Under the pieces are notes generated by a model. The model was given only the letters and a program-made list of their open reading frames with translations. It made no database searches and was not told the DNA's origin. A program made the translations under genes and the position numbers. A stretch of DNA of 28,427 nt from an uncultured Collinsella sp. (GTDB taxonomy: Bacteria > Actinomycetota > Coriobacteriia > Coriobacteriales > Coriobacteriaceae), in contig CABUCA010000020.1 of NCBI GenBank assembly GCA_902489965.1, positions 1 through 28,427 of the forward strand, in the 5' to 3' direction. Below are positions 21,230 to 28,427 of this stretch, one piece after another; positions within the stretch are counted from its first letter, which is position 1, and the number at the start of each line of letters is the position of its first letter.

Positions 21230-22924
21230 ATGGCAACTGTTGCCGCACCTATCGACGCTACGTCGACCGCCGCTTGGAAGGCGCTCGAGGCCCATCAGGA
21301 GAAGCTCGAGGCCGAGGGCATCGACCTCAAGGCCTGGTTCGCTGCCGATCCCGAGCGTGTGAACAAGCTGAGCTTTGACGCTGGTGACCTGCACTTTGAC
21401 CTGTCCAAGAACCTGGTGACCGATGAGACCGTCAAGCTGCTGTGCGATCTTGCCCGCGAGGTGAAGCTCGAGGAGCGCCGCGACGCCATGTTCTCCGGCG
21501 AGCACATCAACACCACCGAGGACCGCGCTGTTCTGCACACCGCGCTTCGCCGTCCGGCAAGCGAGAAGGGCCAGCTCATCGTTGACGGCCAGGATGTCGT
21601 CGCCGACGTGCACGAGGTCCTCGACCGCATGTATGCCTTCGCCGAGCGCGTGCGCTCCGGTGAGTGGAAGGGCGTAAGCGGTAAGAAGATCGAGCACCTG
21701 GTGTCCATCGGCATCGGTGGCTCCGATCTGGGCCCGGTCATGGCCTACGAGGCCCTGCGTCCCTACGCCGACGCCGGTATCGACTGCCGCTACATCTCCA
21801 ACATCGACCCCAACGATCAGGCCGAGAAGCTCAAGGGTTTGGATCCCGAGACCACGCTCGTGATCATCGTCTCCAAGACCTTCACCACGCTCGAGACCCT
21901 CACCAACGCCCGCGAAGTCAAGACCTGGATGCTCGAGCAGCTCAAGGCTCAGGGCGCCATCGACGGCTCCGATGAGCAGAACGCCGAGGCCGTGGCAAAG
22001 CACTTCGTCGCCGTTTCCACCGCACTCGAGAAGGTCGAGGCCTTCGGCATCGACCCCGCCAACGCCTTCGGCTTCTGGAACTGGGTCGGCGGCCGCTACT
22101 CCGTCGACTCCGCCGTGGGCCTGTCGCTGATCGTCGTGCTCGGCCCCGAGCGCTTCCAGCAGTTCCTCGAGGGCTTCCATGCCATCGACGAGTACTTCTG
22201 CAACACCCCGCTCGAGAACAACGCCGTCGCGCTGATGGGCCTGCTCAACGTCTGGTACGTCAACTTCTTCGGTTCCAAGAGCCACGCCGTGCTTCCGTAC
22301 TGCCAGTATCTGCACCGTTTCCCGGCCTACCTGCAGCAGCTCACCATGGAGTCCAACGGCAAGCATGTCCGCTGGGACGGCAGCGCTGTGACCTCCGACA
22401 CCGGTGAGATCTTCTGGGGCGAGCCCGGCACCAACGGTCAGCACGCCTTCTACCAGCTGCTGCACCAGGGCACTGTGGTGGTTCCGGCCGACTTCATCGC
22501 CTTCGCTAACACTGCCAACCCTGCGACCGATAGCGGCCAGGACGTGCATGAGCTGTTCCTGGGCAACTTCCTGGCCCAGACCAAGGCGCTCGCCTTTGGT
22601 AAGACGGCCGACGAGGTTCGTGCCGAGGGTACGCCCGAGCAGATCGTCCCGGCCCGTTGCTTTGAGGGCAACCGCCCGACGACCTCGATCTTCGGCGACA
22701 CGCTGACCCCGTTCGCGCTCGGCGAGCTCATCGCCCTGTACGAGCACATCACGTTTGTCGAGGGCACGGTCTGGGGCATCGACTCCTACGACCAGTGGGG
22801 CGTTGAGCTGGGCAAGCAGCTTGCCAAGCAGATCACCCCGGCCTTCCACGACGACGCCGCCAAGGCCGAGCAGGACGCTTCGACCCAGGCGCTCATCGAG
22901 TTCTACCGCGCTCACCGCAAGTAG
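21230..22924 (+). CDS. pgi: Glucose-6-phosphate isomerase
   Basis: A 564-residue isomerase that interconverts glucose 6-phosphate and fructose 6-phosphate in glycolysis. The SIS-domain phosphate-binding stretch is 'SIGIGGSDLGPVMAYEAL'. 'IVSKTFTTLETLTNA' holds the phosphate-binding Ser/Thr cluster, 'GGRYSVDSAVGL' the active-site Arg, and 'ESNGKHVRWDG' and 'QHAFYQLLHQG' the conserved C-terminal Glu/His/Gln residues. Codon use is strongly C-ending, as expected for a highly expressed gene. ATG 21230 follows GAGGAGG. Its last 30 coding bases and stop are duplicated at 26399-26430, beyond the following gene cluster. Confidence 0.96.
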   Translation: MATVAAPIDATSTAAWKALEAHQEKLEAEGIDLKAWFAADPERVNKLSFDAGDLHFDLSKNLVTDETVKLLCDLAREVKLEERRDAMFSGEHINTTEDRAVLHTALRRPASEKGQLIVDGQDVVADVHEVLDRMYAFAERVRSGEWKGVSGKKIEHLVSIGIGGSDLGPVMAYEALRPYADAGIDCRYISNIDPNDQAEKLKGLDPETTLVIIVSKTFTTLETLTNAREVKTWMLEQLKAQGAIDGSDEQNAEAVAKHFVAVSTALEKVEAFGIDPANAFGFWNWVGGRYSVDSAVGLSLIVVLGPERFQQFLEGFHAIDEYFCNTPLENNAVALMGLLNVWYVNFFGSKSHAVLPYCQYLHRFPAYLQQLTMESNGKHVRWDGSAVTSDTGEIFWGEPGTNGQHAFYQLLHQGTVVVPADFIAFANTANPATDSGQDVHELFLGNFLAQTKALAFGKTADEVRAEGTPEQIVPARCFEGNRPTTSIFGDTLTPFALGELIALYEHITFVEGTVWGIDSYDQWGVELGKQLAKQITPAFHDDAAKAEQDASTQALIEFYRAHRK

Positions 22925-22926
22925 TC
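22895..22926 (+). repeat. Left direct repeat (candidate att site) at pgi 3' end
   Basis: The 32 bp ending 2 bp after the pgi stop match 26399-26430 at 31 of 32 positions. Integration into the 3' end of a conserved gene, with the end restored by the incoming DNA, is the usual behaviour of tyrosine-recombinase elements. Confidence 0.8.
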
Positions 22927-22956
22927 GCTGCTGTTAACGCATCGCGCCTTATAGTC

Positions 22957-22992
22957 AGGGGCCCGTATCCTATCGGATGCGGGCCCCTTTGC
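22957..22992 (+). terminator. pgi terminator
   Basis: Stem AGGGGCCCGTATCC/GGATGCGGGCCCCT (22957-22970, 22975-22988) with a TATC loop and TTTGCTTT after it. It is closely similar to the terminator at 26458-26495 after the duplicated pgi end. Confidence 0.88.
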
Positions 22993-23065
22993 TTTGCCGT
23001 GGTCCCGGGGCGCACGGCCTTTGTGGAACATCGCCGGGGCGCCGCGCGCTGCGAGAACCCTGCGC

Positions 23066-24370
23066 CTAGATCTCGGCCTCCGCATGGCCTCGCTGCGCCT
23101 CGGGCAGCTCCCCGTAGAGCGGATGGTCTTCGAGCCTAAAGCGCTCGACCTGTTCGGGAGTGTGGCCGCGCACAAAGAGCCACGAGCGATCGGTCGGCGT
23201 CGCCATGAGCGTGCTGGGCAGCGCGTCGGCGCGGTCGGAAAACACCCGGGCACTCTCGGGATCCTGGAACGCCAGCACCAGATGCGTGTCGCAGTTGCCC
23301 ATGATGGAGCGTGCGCGTGCCTCGCCATAGAGCGCATCGAGCTGGTTGGTCGACTGCAGCAGCAGCGTTGCCCAGATGTTGCGGCTTCGGATAATCGAGA
23401 GCACGTTGTCGATCTGGGGGATCTGCAGATTTGCGAAGTCATCGAGCATAAAGCGCACGGGCACGGGCAGGCTGCCGTCGGGCTGCCTATCGGCCTCACG
23501 AATGAGGCCCATAAACGCCTGCGAAATAAAGAGGCCGGTCAGCGGATCGAGATTGCGGTCAATATCGCTCACGGTTACAAACAGGGCGCAGGGGGTGTGT
23601 CCCATGGAAGCGAAGTCCGCCTGATGGCACTCACGATAGAGCTGTGCCGCACCGTCGAATCCCAGACACATGACCTTTTCGGCAAGGATGCCGACGATGC
23701 TCGCGTGCATGCGCTCGGCATTTTGCGTAATGGCGTAGCGCCGCCATAGCGAGAGGGCATAGCTTTGGGGGTCGGTCGTGATCAGGTCGTCAAACAATCG
23801 ACCCGTGGCACCGTCCTGCAGGTGCTCGATCAGCTTGATGACCGAGCTGATCGTCTGCTCGTCGGCGGGTAGCTGTTCGGTGACGTAGGCGATAAGACAC
23901 GACAGCAGGTCTGCCGCCGCATGATCCCAAAAAGGCTGGTTGTTGTCCTCGATGGGACAGATGGCCTTTGCCACCGAGAGGATGTCCTGCTGGTTGGGCC
24001 TGCCGTCCGCCTTGCGGCGAATGTGCCTCAGGGGGTTGTAGCCGCAGCGCTCGATGCCGGGCGCAAGGGCCGGGACGGTGTTGAGGTCGGCGAAGTTGAG
24101 ACATTGCACGCGGTAACCGTGGGCTGCCAGCACGGGTCCCACTTCGCGACAGAGCGTGCCTTTGGTGTCGAGCACGATGTAGCTTGCGTTCATTTGCAGT
24201 AGGTTGGGCTTGAGGACGTTTCGGGTCTTGCCGGCTCCCGAGGGGCCGATCACAAGTGCGTTGTTGTTGAGTCCCGTTTGGCGGGTGTCGCAGGAAAGCG
24301 TTCGATCCTTGGCGAGGATGGTGGACGATGCGGACTTAGATGCGGCGAGGCGGCTGGCGAGGTTAGACAT
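23066..24370 (-). CDS. VirD4/TraG-type coupling ATPase lacking membrane helices
   Basis: A 434-residue ATPase of the type IV coupling-protein family, which normally links a DNA-relaxase complex to a conjugation pore. Walker A 'GPSGAGKTR' (42-50) follows the family lead-in 'DTRQTGLNNNALV'. Walker B is 'FMLDDFANL' (307-315), and 'LLLQSTNQLDALYG' (337-349) is the sensor region. Typical VirD4/TraG proteins have two N-terminal membrane helices and about 550-650 residues; here the N-terminus is only 'MSNLASRLAASKSASS' and no helix is present. ATG 24370 has an excellent AAGGAGG site and overlaps the ClpP-like stop by 8 bp, so the start looks real. DNA pumping for a mobilised element is likely; a non-conjugative role is possible. 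Confidence 0.85.
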   Translation of the reverse strand: MSNLASRLAASKSASSTILAKDRTLSCDTRQTGLNNNALVIGPSGAGKTRNVLKPNLLQMNASYIVLDTKGTLCREVGPVLAAHGYRVQCLNFADLNTVPALAPGIERCGYNPLRHIRRKADGRPNQQDILSVAKAICPIEDNNQPFWDHAAADLLSCLIAYVTEQLPADEQTISSVIKLIEHLQDGATGRLFDDLITTDPQSYALSLWRRYAITQNAERMHASIVGILAEKVMCLGFDGAAQLYRECHQADFASMGHTPCALFVTVSDIDRNLDPLTGLFISQAFMGLIREADRQPDGSLPVPVRFMLDDFANLQIPQIDNVLSIIRSRNIWATLLLQSTNQLDALYGEARARSIMGNCDTHLVLAFQDPESARVFSDRADALPSTLMATPTDRSWLFVRGHTPEQVERFRLEDHPLYGELPEAQRGHAEAEI

Positions 24371-24980
24371 GGGCGACCTCCTTGGTGGTCGAGAGGATTT
24401 CGTGGGCAAAGCCGAGCTCGACGGCGCGCTCGGCCGAAAGGTAGGTGTCTTTTGCAGTGAGGGACTGGATGCGCTTGGGCGTGAGGCCGCTGCGGTCCGA
24501 GAGGATTTGCGTGAGGGTCTTGCGGGTCTGCATGAGACGCCGGCTGGTTTCCTGCAGCGCAAGTGCCGAGCCGCCTGCCCCCTGGGGGATCAGCGGGTCG
24601 TGAATCATGAGCTCTGCATGGGGCGCCATACGGCGATCGTCGCCGCCCATAAAGATCACGGCGCCCATGGACGCGGCGAATTCCAGGCAGACGGTGCGGA
24701 TGGGGCACGATGCGAGGCGCATGGCGTCATAGATCGCAAGGCCCGATCGCACGCTTCCGCCGGCGCTGGCGACAAATATGGTGATGGGGCGGCTGGGGTC
24801 GGTGGCATCGAGCAGGCGGATCTGCTGGCATAGGTCGTGGGCCATCGGGGTTTCGATGTTTCCCATGACGGAGAGCTCGCGACGGGCGAGCATCTCATCG
24901 TAAATGCTGGTGAGCGTGATACCTCGGGCGGATTCACGCATGGTGAGGGGGCTGATGATGGGGGAATGATTGGTGTCCAT
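24363..24980 (-). CDS. ClpP-like serine protease on the pgi element
   Basis: A 205-residue protein of the ClpP family, self-compartmentalising serine proteases that work with AAA+ unfoldases. The triad is visible: Ser104 in 'FAASMGA', His127 in 'MIHDPL', Asp178 in 'AKDTYLSAERAVELGF'. The oxyanion region reads 'ASAGGSV' in place of the usual NSPGGSV. The N-terminus differs from housekeeping ClpP, and 'GGDDRRMAPHAELMIH' replaces the usual 'GxKGKRxxLPNxxxMIH'. It lies between the unknown 296-aa gene and the coupling ATPase, overlapping the latter by 8 bp, so it belongs to the element rather than to the cell's core protease set. ATG 24980 has AAAGGAG upstream. Its target and unfoldase are unknown; phage-type maturation protease is an alternative. 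Confidence 0.85.
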   Translation of the reverse strand: MDTNHSPIISPLTMRESARGITLTSIYDEMLARRELSVMGNIETPMAHDLCQQIRLLDATDPSRPITIFVASAGGSVRSGLAIYDAMRLASCPIRTVCLEFAASMGAVIFMGGDDRRMAPHAELMIHDPLIPQGAGGSALALQETSRRLMQTRKTLTQILSDRSGLTPKRIQSLTAKDTYLSAERAVELGFAHEILSTTKEVAHV

Positions 24981-25043
24981 GAGGACTCCTTTCTGTTGGT
25001 TGTGTTGTGGAATAGGATTGTTGCCCGCGGAGGGGCTGGCGGG

Positions 25044-25934
25044 CTACAGGGTTCGTCCGAGCCTGAGATCGAGCTCGGTTGTGGGGCAGGCTGCCTGTTC
25101 GTGCGGCTCGCAAGCGCCAAGGACTCCAAAGCGATGGAGCGTTGCGACGGGCGTGGTGTAGGCGAGCCGCAGCTGATGCTCGACAGGGGCACATCCGTCA
25201 TTTTTGTAATGAGCCGCGTAGTACTGCGCGATGCTGGCGTTCATCTCGCTGCCATTGCGATGGCGCTCAAACTGGCGTCTGCAGGTTTCGATGATCTTTG
25301 CTACCGACTTGGGTGCCGTCGCGGGAACAAGGGCGAGATAGCCCTCAAATAGCTCGTTGATGCTCAGAAGGCACAGCAGGTCGATCAGCGTCCTTATGGC
25401 TGCTCCCTCGGCGGAAAAGTGCGCGGTCATGCGGTTATATCGGTTGCGGTCGACGATGGCCGCATGGGGTCTTGGAGTTTTCTGCCCCGTGGTCCCGGGC
25501 TTTTGCCGCGCCTGTGTATTGAGCTCGACGTTGCAGCGCTTGAGGCCGTCCAACGGAAGGAACAGTGCGGTGCGCAGGGTGTTCCGCTTACTTTCGAGTT
25601 CATGACGCTCGTCGGGTTCCCATTCGAGCTTGAGTTTCGTGTCGAGCGCCGTAAGCATATGGGCTAGGCAGCCTACGGTAAGAACGTACGAATCGTTGTC
25701 GCGTTTTGGGGCATAGGGGTCTGTCAGCTTGCGAATGTCGGGGTCGCCCATGATCTTTGTGCAGCGCTTCAGCAGTTGAGGGTGGTCGGCCAAGATCGTC
25801 GCGAGCGGTAGCGACGCGTAGTTCTTTATGGTCGCGGCGGCAAAGGCGGCGTCATATTCGTTTGCATATGCTCGCTCAATGCGGGCATCCAGAATGCTTT
25901 TCTTATCGCCGTCTTCAGCGTGGTGGTTTGTCAT
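25044..25934 (-). CDS. Unknown 296-aa protein, first gene of the pgi element
   Basis: A 296-residue protein with no motif that I recognise. It is hydrophilic and helix-rich, with basic stretches in the middle ('HELESKRNTLRTALF', then 'TARQ'-like 'LNTQARQKPGTTGQKTPRP') and a possible Cys/His group near the end ('CEPHEQAACPTT'). It has no signal peptide or membrane helix. ATG 25934 follows GGAG with 5-bp spacing; upstream in-frame codons would run through a His-rich stretch encoded by the iteron-like repeats, so a start there is unlikely. Position upstream of clpP-like and traG-like genes, and just below direct repeats, makes a DNA-binding, replication or regulatory role conceivable. That is inference from context only. 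Confidence 0.65.
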   Translation of the reverse strand: MTNHHAEDGDKKSILDARIERAYANEYDAAFAAATIKNYASLPLATILADHPQLLKRCTKIMGDPDIRKLTDPYAPKRDNDSYVLTVGCLAHMLTALDTKLKLEWEPDERHELESKRNTLRTALFLPLDGLKRCNVELNTQARQKPGTTGQKTPRPHAAIVDRNRYNRMTAHFSAEGAAIRTLIDLLCLLSINELFEGYLALVPATAPKSVAKIIETCRRQFERHRNGSEMNASIAQYYAAHYKNDGCAPVEHQLRLAYTTPVATLHRFGVLGACEPHEQAACPTTELDLRLGRTL

Positions 25935-25950
25935 AGCTTCTCCAATCGGT

Positions 25951-26019
25951 TGATGTTCGTGCTGTTTGTTGATGTGTTGGTTGTCGTGAGTGATGTGCTT
26001 GCCGTGGGTGATGTGCTGA
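25951..26019 (-). repeat. Iteron-like direct repeats
   Basis: TGATGTG (read on the + strand) occurs at 25970, 25991 and 26009, with TGATGTT at 25951, a spacing of 18-21 bp. The two right-hand copies share 11 of 12 bases (GTGATGTGCTTG, GTGATGTGCTGA). They lie 17-85 bp upstream of the 296-aa gene, a usual place for an operator or origin iterons. Confidence 0.5.
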
Positions 26020-26252
26020 CGTTGGGGTGCTATGCGGTTTTCAATGAGCCCGTGAGGCAGTTGCTGCAGGGGCGGGATGGAACGGCCCATGCAAGGCGGA
26101 AGGCATCGTGCTCAAAATCGAGACAGCAATGCCCTGGGTGCCTCACATGTGGCAGTTACCTCATTAAGTTGTCATTGCGTTTGGGGTTGTACTTTGCCGA
26201 TCTTCCTTCTCTTACACGCTGAAAACTGAAACTTCATATGCTCGATCTACTT

Positions 26253-26275
26253 AAAACCGCAACGGCGGTCTTTTA
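26253..26275 (+). terminator. Small hairpin with T run
   Basis: ACCGC-AACG-GCGGT (26256-26260, 26265-26269) followed by CTTTTAT. It is short, so weak as a terminator; no gene is seen directly upstream. Confidence 0.4.
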
Positions 26276-26398
26276 TCAACTTATATGTCGGAACGTGTCT
26301 TTGCAAGTACTTTTTTGCGTTTGTTTCAAATGGGGTGGTTTTGCAACCGTCGCGCGCCACGCTATGCGAACGTGCCCCGGCTCGGATAAGATGGTGCG

Positions 26399-26430
26399 AT
26401 CGAGTTCTACCGCGCTCACTGCAAGTAGTC
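26399..26430 (+). repeat. Right direct repeat (candidate att site), truncated pgi end
   Basis: A 31/32 copy of 22895-22926. In frame it reads IEFYRAHCK and a stop, against IEFYRAHRK in pgi; the single mismatch changes Arg to Cys. It is followed at 26458-26495 by a terminator like that of pgi. Confidence 0.8.
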
Positions 26431-26457
26431 TTTGTTGCTGAGATAGGTCACGGCCGA

Positions 26458-26495
26458 AAGGGGCCCGTATCCCAACAGATACGGGCCCCTTGCTA
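26458..26495 (+). terminator. Terminator after the duplicated pgi end
   Basis: A 13-bp perfect stem AAGGGGCCCGTAT/ATACGGGCCCCTT (26458-26470, 26479-26491) with an 8-nt loop, followed by GCTATTT. It resembles the pgi terminator in stem sequence and in its distance from the repeat (28 versus 30 bp). Confidence 0.85.
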
Positions 26496-26568
26496 TTTAA
26501 ATGGGCATGAGGGTGTATTGAGGGGGGATGTCTTACTGTCGGCATCCGCGTGCGGTGCCATTCGCTGT

Positions 26569-26589
26569 CCGTAAATTATACGTTTACGG
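26569..26589. promoter_or_regulatory. Palindrome upstream of deoC, candidate operator
   Basis: A perfect inverted repeat CCGTAAA-N7-TTTACGG, 120 bp before the deoC-like start. The size and symmetry fit a repressor site; which regulator uses it cannot be told from the sequence. Confidence 0.5.
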
Positions 26590-26708
26590 CTAATTTCATA
26601 CCACTTGTCGGAATGCGGACGCTGTCCTTGCATGCCGGGCGTACATTGAACGTGGTTTTTCGCGTGAAGCCACGAATCGGTTGCCAGCCCTGAACAAGGA
26701 GGCCCAGC

Positions 26709-27383
26709 ATGACGCTTGCCAAACCCATCAATAAATACATCGACTATATCGATGCCCCCGAGGACACGTTTGAGCAGTATGTCGAGAAGGCGTTAAAGTA
26801 CAACTTTCGCTGCGTATTTGCGAACCTGCAGGAGTACGAGACGGGCCGCGCCATGCTCGAGGGCTCTGACATCATCCTTGCCGGCGCTATCGACTTTCCC
26901 CAGGGCACTATGACGCTTGAGGAGAAGCTTGCGAGGTTTGAGGAATACGCTGCGTGTGGCTTTACCGAGATTGACTACGTTTTGAATCAGGGGTCGATCG
27001 AGAACCGCGATTTTGATGCCATCGAGCGCGAGATGACTACCATTGCTGATTTTTGTCGCGCGCATGGCATCACTGACAAGGTAATCGTCGAGATGTGCAA
27101 GCTGGACGGCGACGACGCCGCCAAGCGCCGTGTATGCGAGATCGCGCTGGAGTCCAAGCCGGGATTCCTTAAGACATCGACCGGCAGAAGCTTTGGCGGT
27201 GCTAAGCTCGAGGACGTGCGGCTGATGCACGAGGTGCTCGGCGATGCCGTGGCAATCAAGGCGGCGGGCGGTATCCATAATTACGAAGAGGCTTGCGCAT
27301 TCATCGAGGCCGGCGCCAGCGCGTTAGGTGCATCGGCGGGCATCGCGATCGTCGAGGGCGCACCGACGGATGAGCGTCGCTAG
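26709..27383 (+). CDS. deoC: Deoxyribose-phosphate aldolase
   Basis: A 224-residue class I aldolase that splits 2-deoxyribose 5-phosphate into glyceraldehyde 3-phosphate and acetaldehyde, in deoxynucleoside breakdown. The Schiff-base lysine is Lys155 in 'GFLKTSTGRS'. Partners are Asp89 in 'EIDYVLNQG' (usually EIDMVINxG) and Lys184 in 'AIKAAGGI'. Length is normal. The ribosome site is AAGGAGG (26697-26703), 5 bp upstream of the ATG. No other deo gene is adjacent. The palindrome at 26569-26589 may control it. Confidence 0.9.
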   Translation: MTLAKPINKYIDYIDAPEDTFEQYVEKALKYNFRCVFANLQEYETGRAMLEGSDIILAGAIDFPQGTMTLEEKLARFEEYAACGFTEIDYVLNQGSIENRDFDAIEREMTTIADFCRAHGITDKVIVEMCKLDGDDAAKRRVCEIALESKPGFLKTSTGRSFGGAKLEDVRLMHEVLGDAVAIKAAGGIHNYEEACAFIEAGASALGASAGIAIVEGAPTDERR

Positions 27384-27532
27384 CAGACGTATTTGACCTG
27401 AGCGATAAAGCTTCACGACCACACGCCGTTCATGTTCGAGACAATATGACTTTTTGCCCGTTGTAAACGGAGTCGCGATGGGTGTTCTGTATGATGGCTC
27501 AGACAAGGTTGTTCAATGACAGGGAGGCATAT

Positions 27533-28375
27533 ATGGCAATCAAAGCCATCGCGATGGATATCGACGGTACGCTCACCAACGATCAGAAAGTGATTAGCCC
27601 GCGTACGCGCGAGAAGCTGCTCGCGGCGCAGGAGTCGGGCATTAAGCTCATTTTGGCTTCGGGCCGTCCCGCATGGGGGCTCCACGCCTTGGCGCAGGAG
27701 CTCGACCTCCAAAACCATGACGGTCTGCTAGTTGCCTTTAACGGCGCACACGTCGTCGATGCCCAGACCGACGAGGTACTGTTCGATCAGGCTATGCCTG
27801 CCGACGAATTGCATCGCCTGATTGATCACCTGCGTAATTTTGACGTGATCCCTATGATTTCGCTCGGTCGCGATTTGCACGTCGAGGACTCGTACCGCTG
27901 CATGATCACGCTGCCTGACGGCTCGCAGAAAAACATCGTCAAATACGAGCGCGATGCGTGCGATCTTAAGATCCGCGAGGTCGAGAGCCTGCATGAGGTC
28001 GCTGATGCTTATCCCGTGGACAAGCTGCTGACGGCGGGCGATCCGGCCTACCTGCAGGCGCATTACGAGGAGATGTATGCGCCCTTTAAGCAGACGCTTT
28101 CGGGCATGTTTACGGCCGACTGGTACTTTGAGTACACGGCGCACGGTATCGACAAAGCCCGTGCGCTCGAGGGTGCCCTGCCCAAACTCGGCATCGATGC
28201 CAGCGAGGTCGTATCGTTTGGCGACGGCCAGAACGACAAGTCCATGATTGAGTGGGCCGGCACCGGTGTTGCCATGGGTAACGCCGTCGATGAGGTTAAG
28301 GCTGTGGCCCAGATGGTGACCGCCGATAACAACGAAGATGGTATTGCAATGGCGCTGGATAAGCTGCTGGGTTAG
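27533..28375 (+). CDS. Cof-type HAD-IIB phosphatase
   Basis: A 280-residue Cof/YidA-type phosphatase. Motif I is 'MDIDGTLTN' (Asp9, Asp11), motif II 'LASGRP', motif III the Lys of 'DKARALEGAL', and motif IV 'GDGQNDKSMIEWAG'. The cap domain between motifs II and III is of the C2 type, as in sugar-phosphate phosphatases. It differs from the HAD protein at 980-1777 in the cap, so the two are unlikely to be recent duplicates. ATG 27533 follows AGGGAGG by 5 bp; upstream in-frame ATGs lack such a site. The substrate is unknown. Confidence 0.9.
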   Translation: MAIKAIAMDIDGTLTNDQKVISPRTREKLLAAQESGIKLILASGRPAWGLHALAQELDLQNHDGLLVAFNGAHVVDAQTDEVLFDQAMPADELHRLIDHLRNFDVIPMISLGRDLHVEDSYRCMITLPDGSQKNIVKYERDACDLKIREVESLHEVADAYPVDKLLTAGDPAYLQAHYEEMYAPFKQTLSGMFTADWYFEYTAHGIDKARALEGALPKLGIDASEVVSFGDGQNDKSMIEWAGTGVAMGNAVDEVKAVAQMVTADNNEDGIAMALDKLLG

Positions 28376-28427
28376 AATCGCCGATAATGCATGGTTTGGG
28401 CGCCCAACGCTTCCTCGCCAGTGAAGT

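Larger units (their letters stand above)
22927..26398. mobile_element. Small integrated element (candidate CIME/IME remnant) at pgi
   Basis: About 3.5 kb bounded by the 32-bp direct repeats at 22895-22926 and 26399-26430. It carries three minus-strand genes (unknown 296-aa protein, ClpP-like protease, VirD4/TraG-like ATPase), iteron-like repeats and a gene-poor, A/T-richer right end. Both junctions are followed by similar GC-rich terminators (22957-22992 and 26458-26495). No integrase, relaxase or replication gene is recognised, so it is either a remnant or an element moved by functions encoded elsewhere. Confidence 0.65.
25935..26398. other. Gene-poor right end of the pgi element
   Basis: Besides the direct repeats at 25951-26019 and a small hairpin at 26256-26269, no convincing gene is seen. 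The stretch 26150-26340 is noticeably richer in A and T than its surroundings. An element's recombination or origin sequences could lie here. Confidence 0.5.

Noticed and set aside
22927..26398. A complete integrative conjugative element.
   Set aside because: Only 3.5 kb with no integrase, relaxase, VirB4-type ATPase or pore proteins recognised; it is too small and lacks the core modules.
25935..26398. Short open frames in the gene-poor right end of the element (for example around 25920-26222).
   Set aside because: They overlap the iteron-like repeats, lack convincing ribosome sites and have low-complexity sequences.

Overview
The window reads as a chromosomal segment of a high-GC, anaerobic, Gram-positive gut actinobacterium, most likely Collinsella or a close Coriobacteriia relative. 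This assignment is an inference from base composition, codon style and gene content: a DUF3793/flavodoxin pair, an iron-sulfur aldo/keto reductase and lipoprotein ABC transport. No rRNA, tRNA or CRISPR array is visible.

Layout. Positions 1-1777 (+) hold a 5'-truncated SlyD-type FKBP isomerase followed 3 bp later by an orphan UreE-family metallochaperone, then a Cof-type HAD phosphatase. Positions 1793-5315 (-) hold, in transcription order, a LysR regulator, RNase HI, a Gfo/Idh/MocA oxidoreductase, an acylphosphatase and a PerR-like Fur protein. Positions 5316-6926 (+) hold an O-acetylhomoserine sulfhydrylase (metY-like) behind a structured leader with a Cys-containing short ORF, an LTTR box and a sigma70 promoter. 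That gene is broken by a 28-bp inverted copy of its own sequence. Positions 7239-8411 (+) hold a secreted protein with a 3D-like C-terminal domain and a small membrane protein. Positions 8521-9751 (-) hold a ketopantoate reductase-like protein and a small unknown protein. Positions 9915-13234 (+) hold a ferredoxin-fused aldo/keto reductase, a second Gfo/Idh/MocA protein and endonuclease IV; the last two are each preceded by a copy of the same 81-bp hairpin element. Positions 13382-16487 (+) hold a polar amino-acid ABC transporter whose permease carries an unusual extracellular N-terminal domain. Positions 16605-17775 (-) hold DUF3793 and flavodoxin. Positions 17951-18334 (+) hold a membrane-anchored heavy-metal (HMA) protein under a CsoR-like operator. 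Positions 18361-20284 (-) hold an SOS-controlled Y-family polymerase with its YolD partner. Positions 20455-21030 (+) hold half of an iron-alcohol-dehydrogenase-like protein, followed by pgi (21230-22924).

The most interesting region follows pgi. The last 32 bp of pgi are repeated (31/32) at 26399-26430, and each copy is followed by a similar terminator. Between the copies lie three minus-strand genes: an unknown 296-aa protein, a ClpP-like serine protease with an intact triad, and a VirD4/TraG-type coupling ATPase without membrane helices. Iteron-like repeats precede the first gene. This looks like a small integrated element in the 3' end of pgi, with no integrase or relaxase of its own in the window.

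After the element come a deoxyribose-phosphate aldolase with an upstream palindrome and a second Cof-type HAD phosphatase. Regulatory signals that fit their genes well are the LexA box at the polymerase, the CsoR-like box at the HMA gene, the LTTR box between the LysR and sulfhydrylase genes, and strong hairpin terminators after most transcription units.
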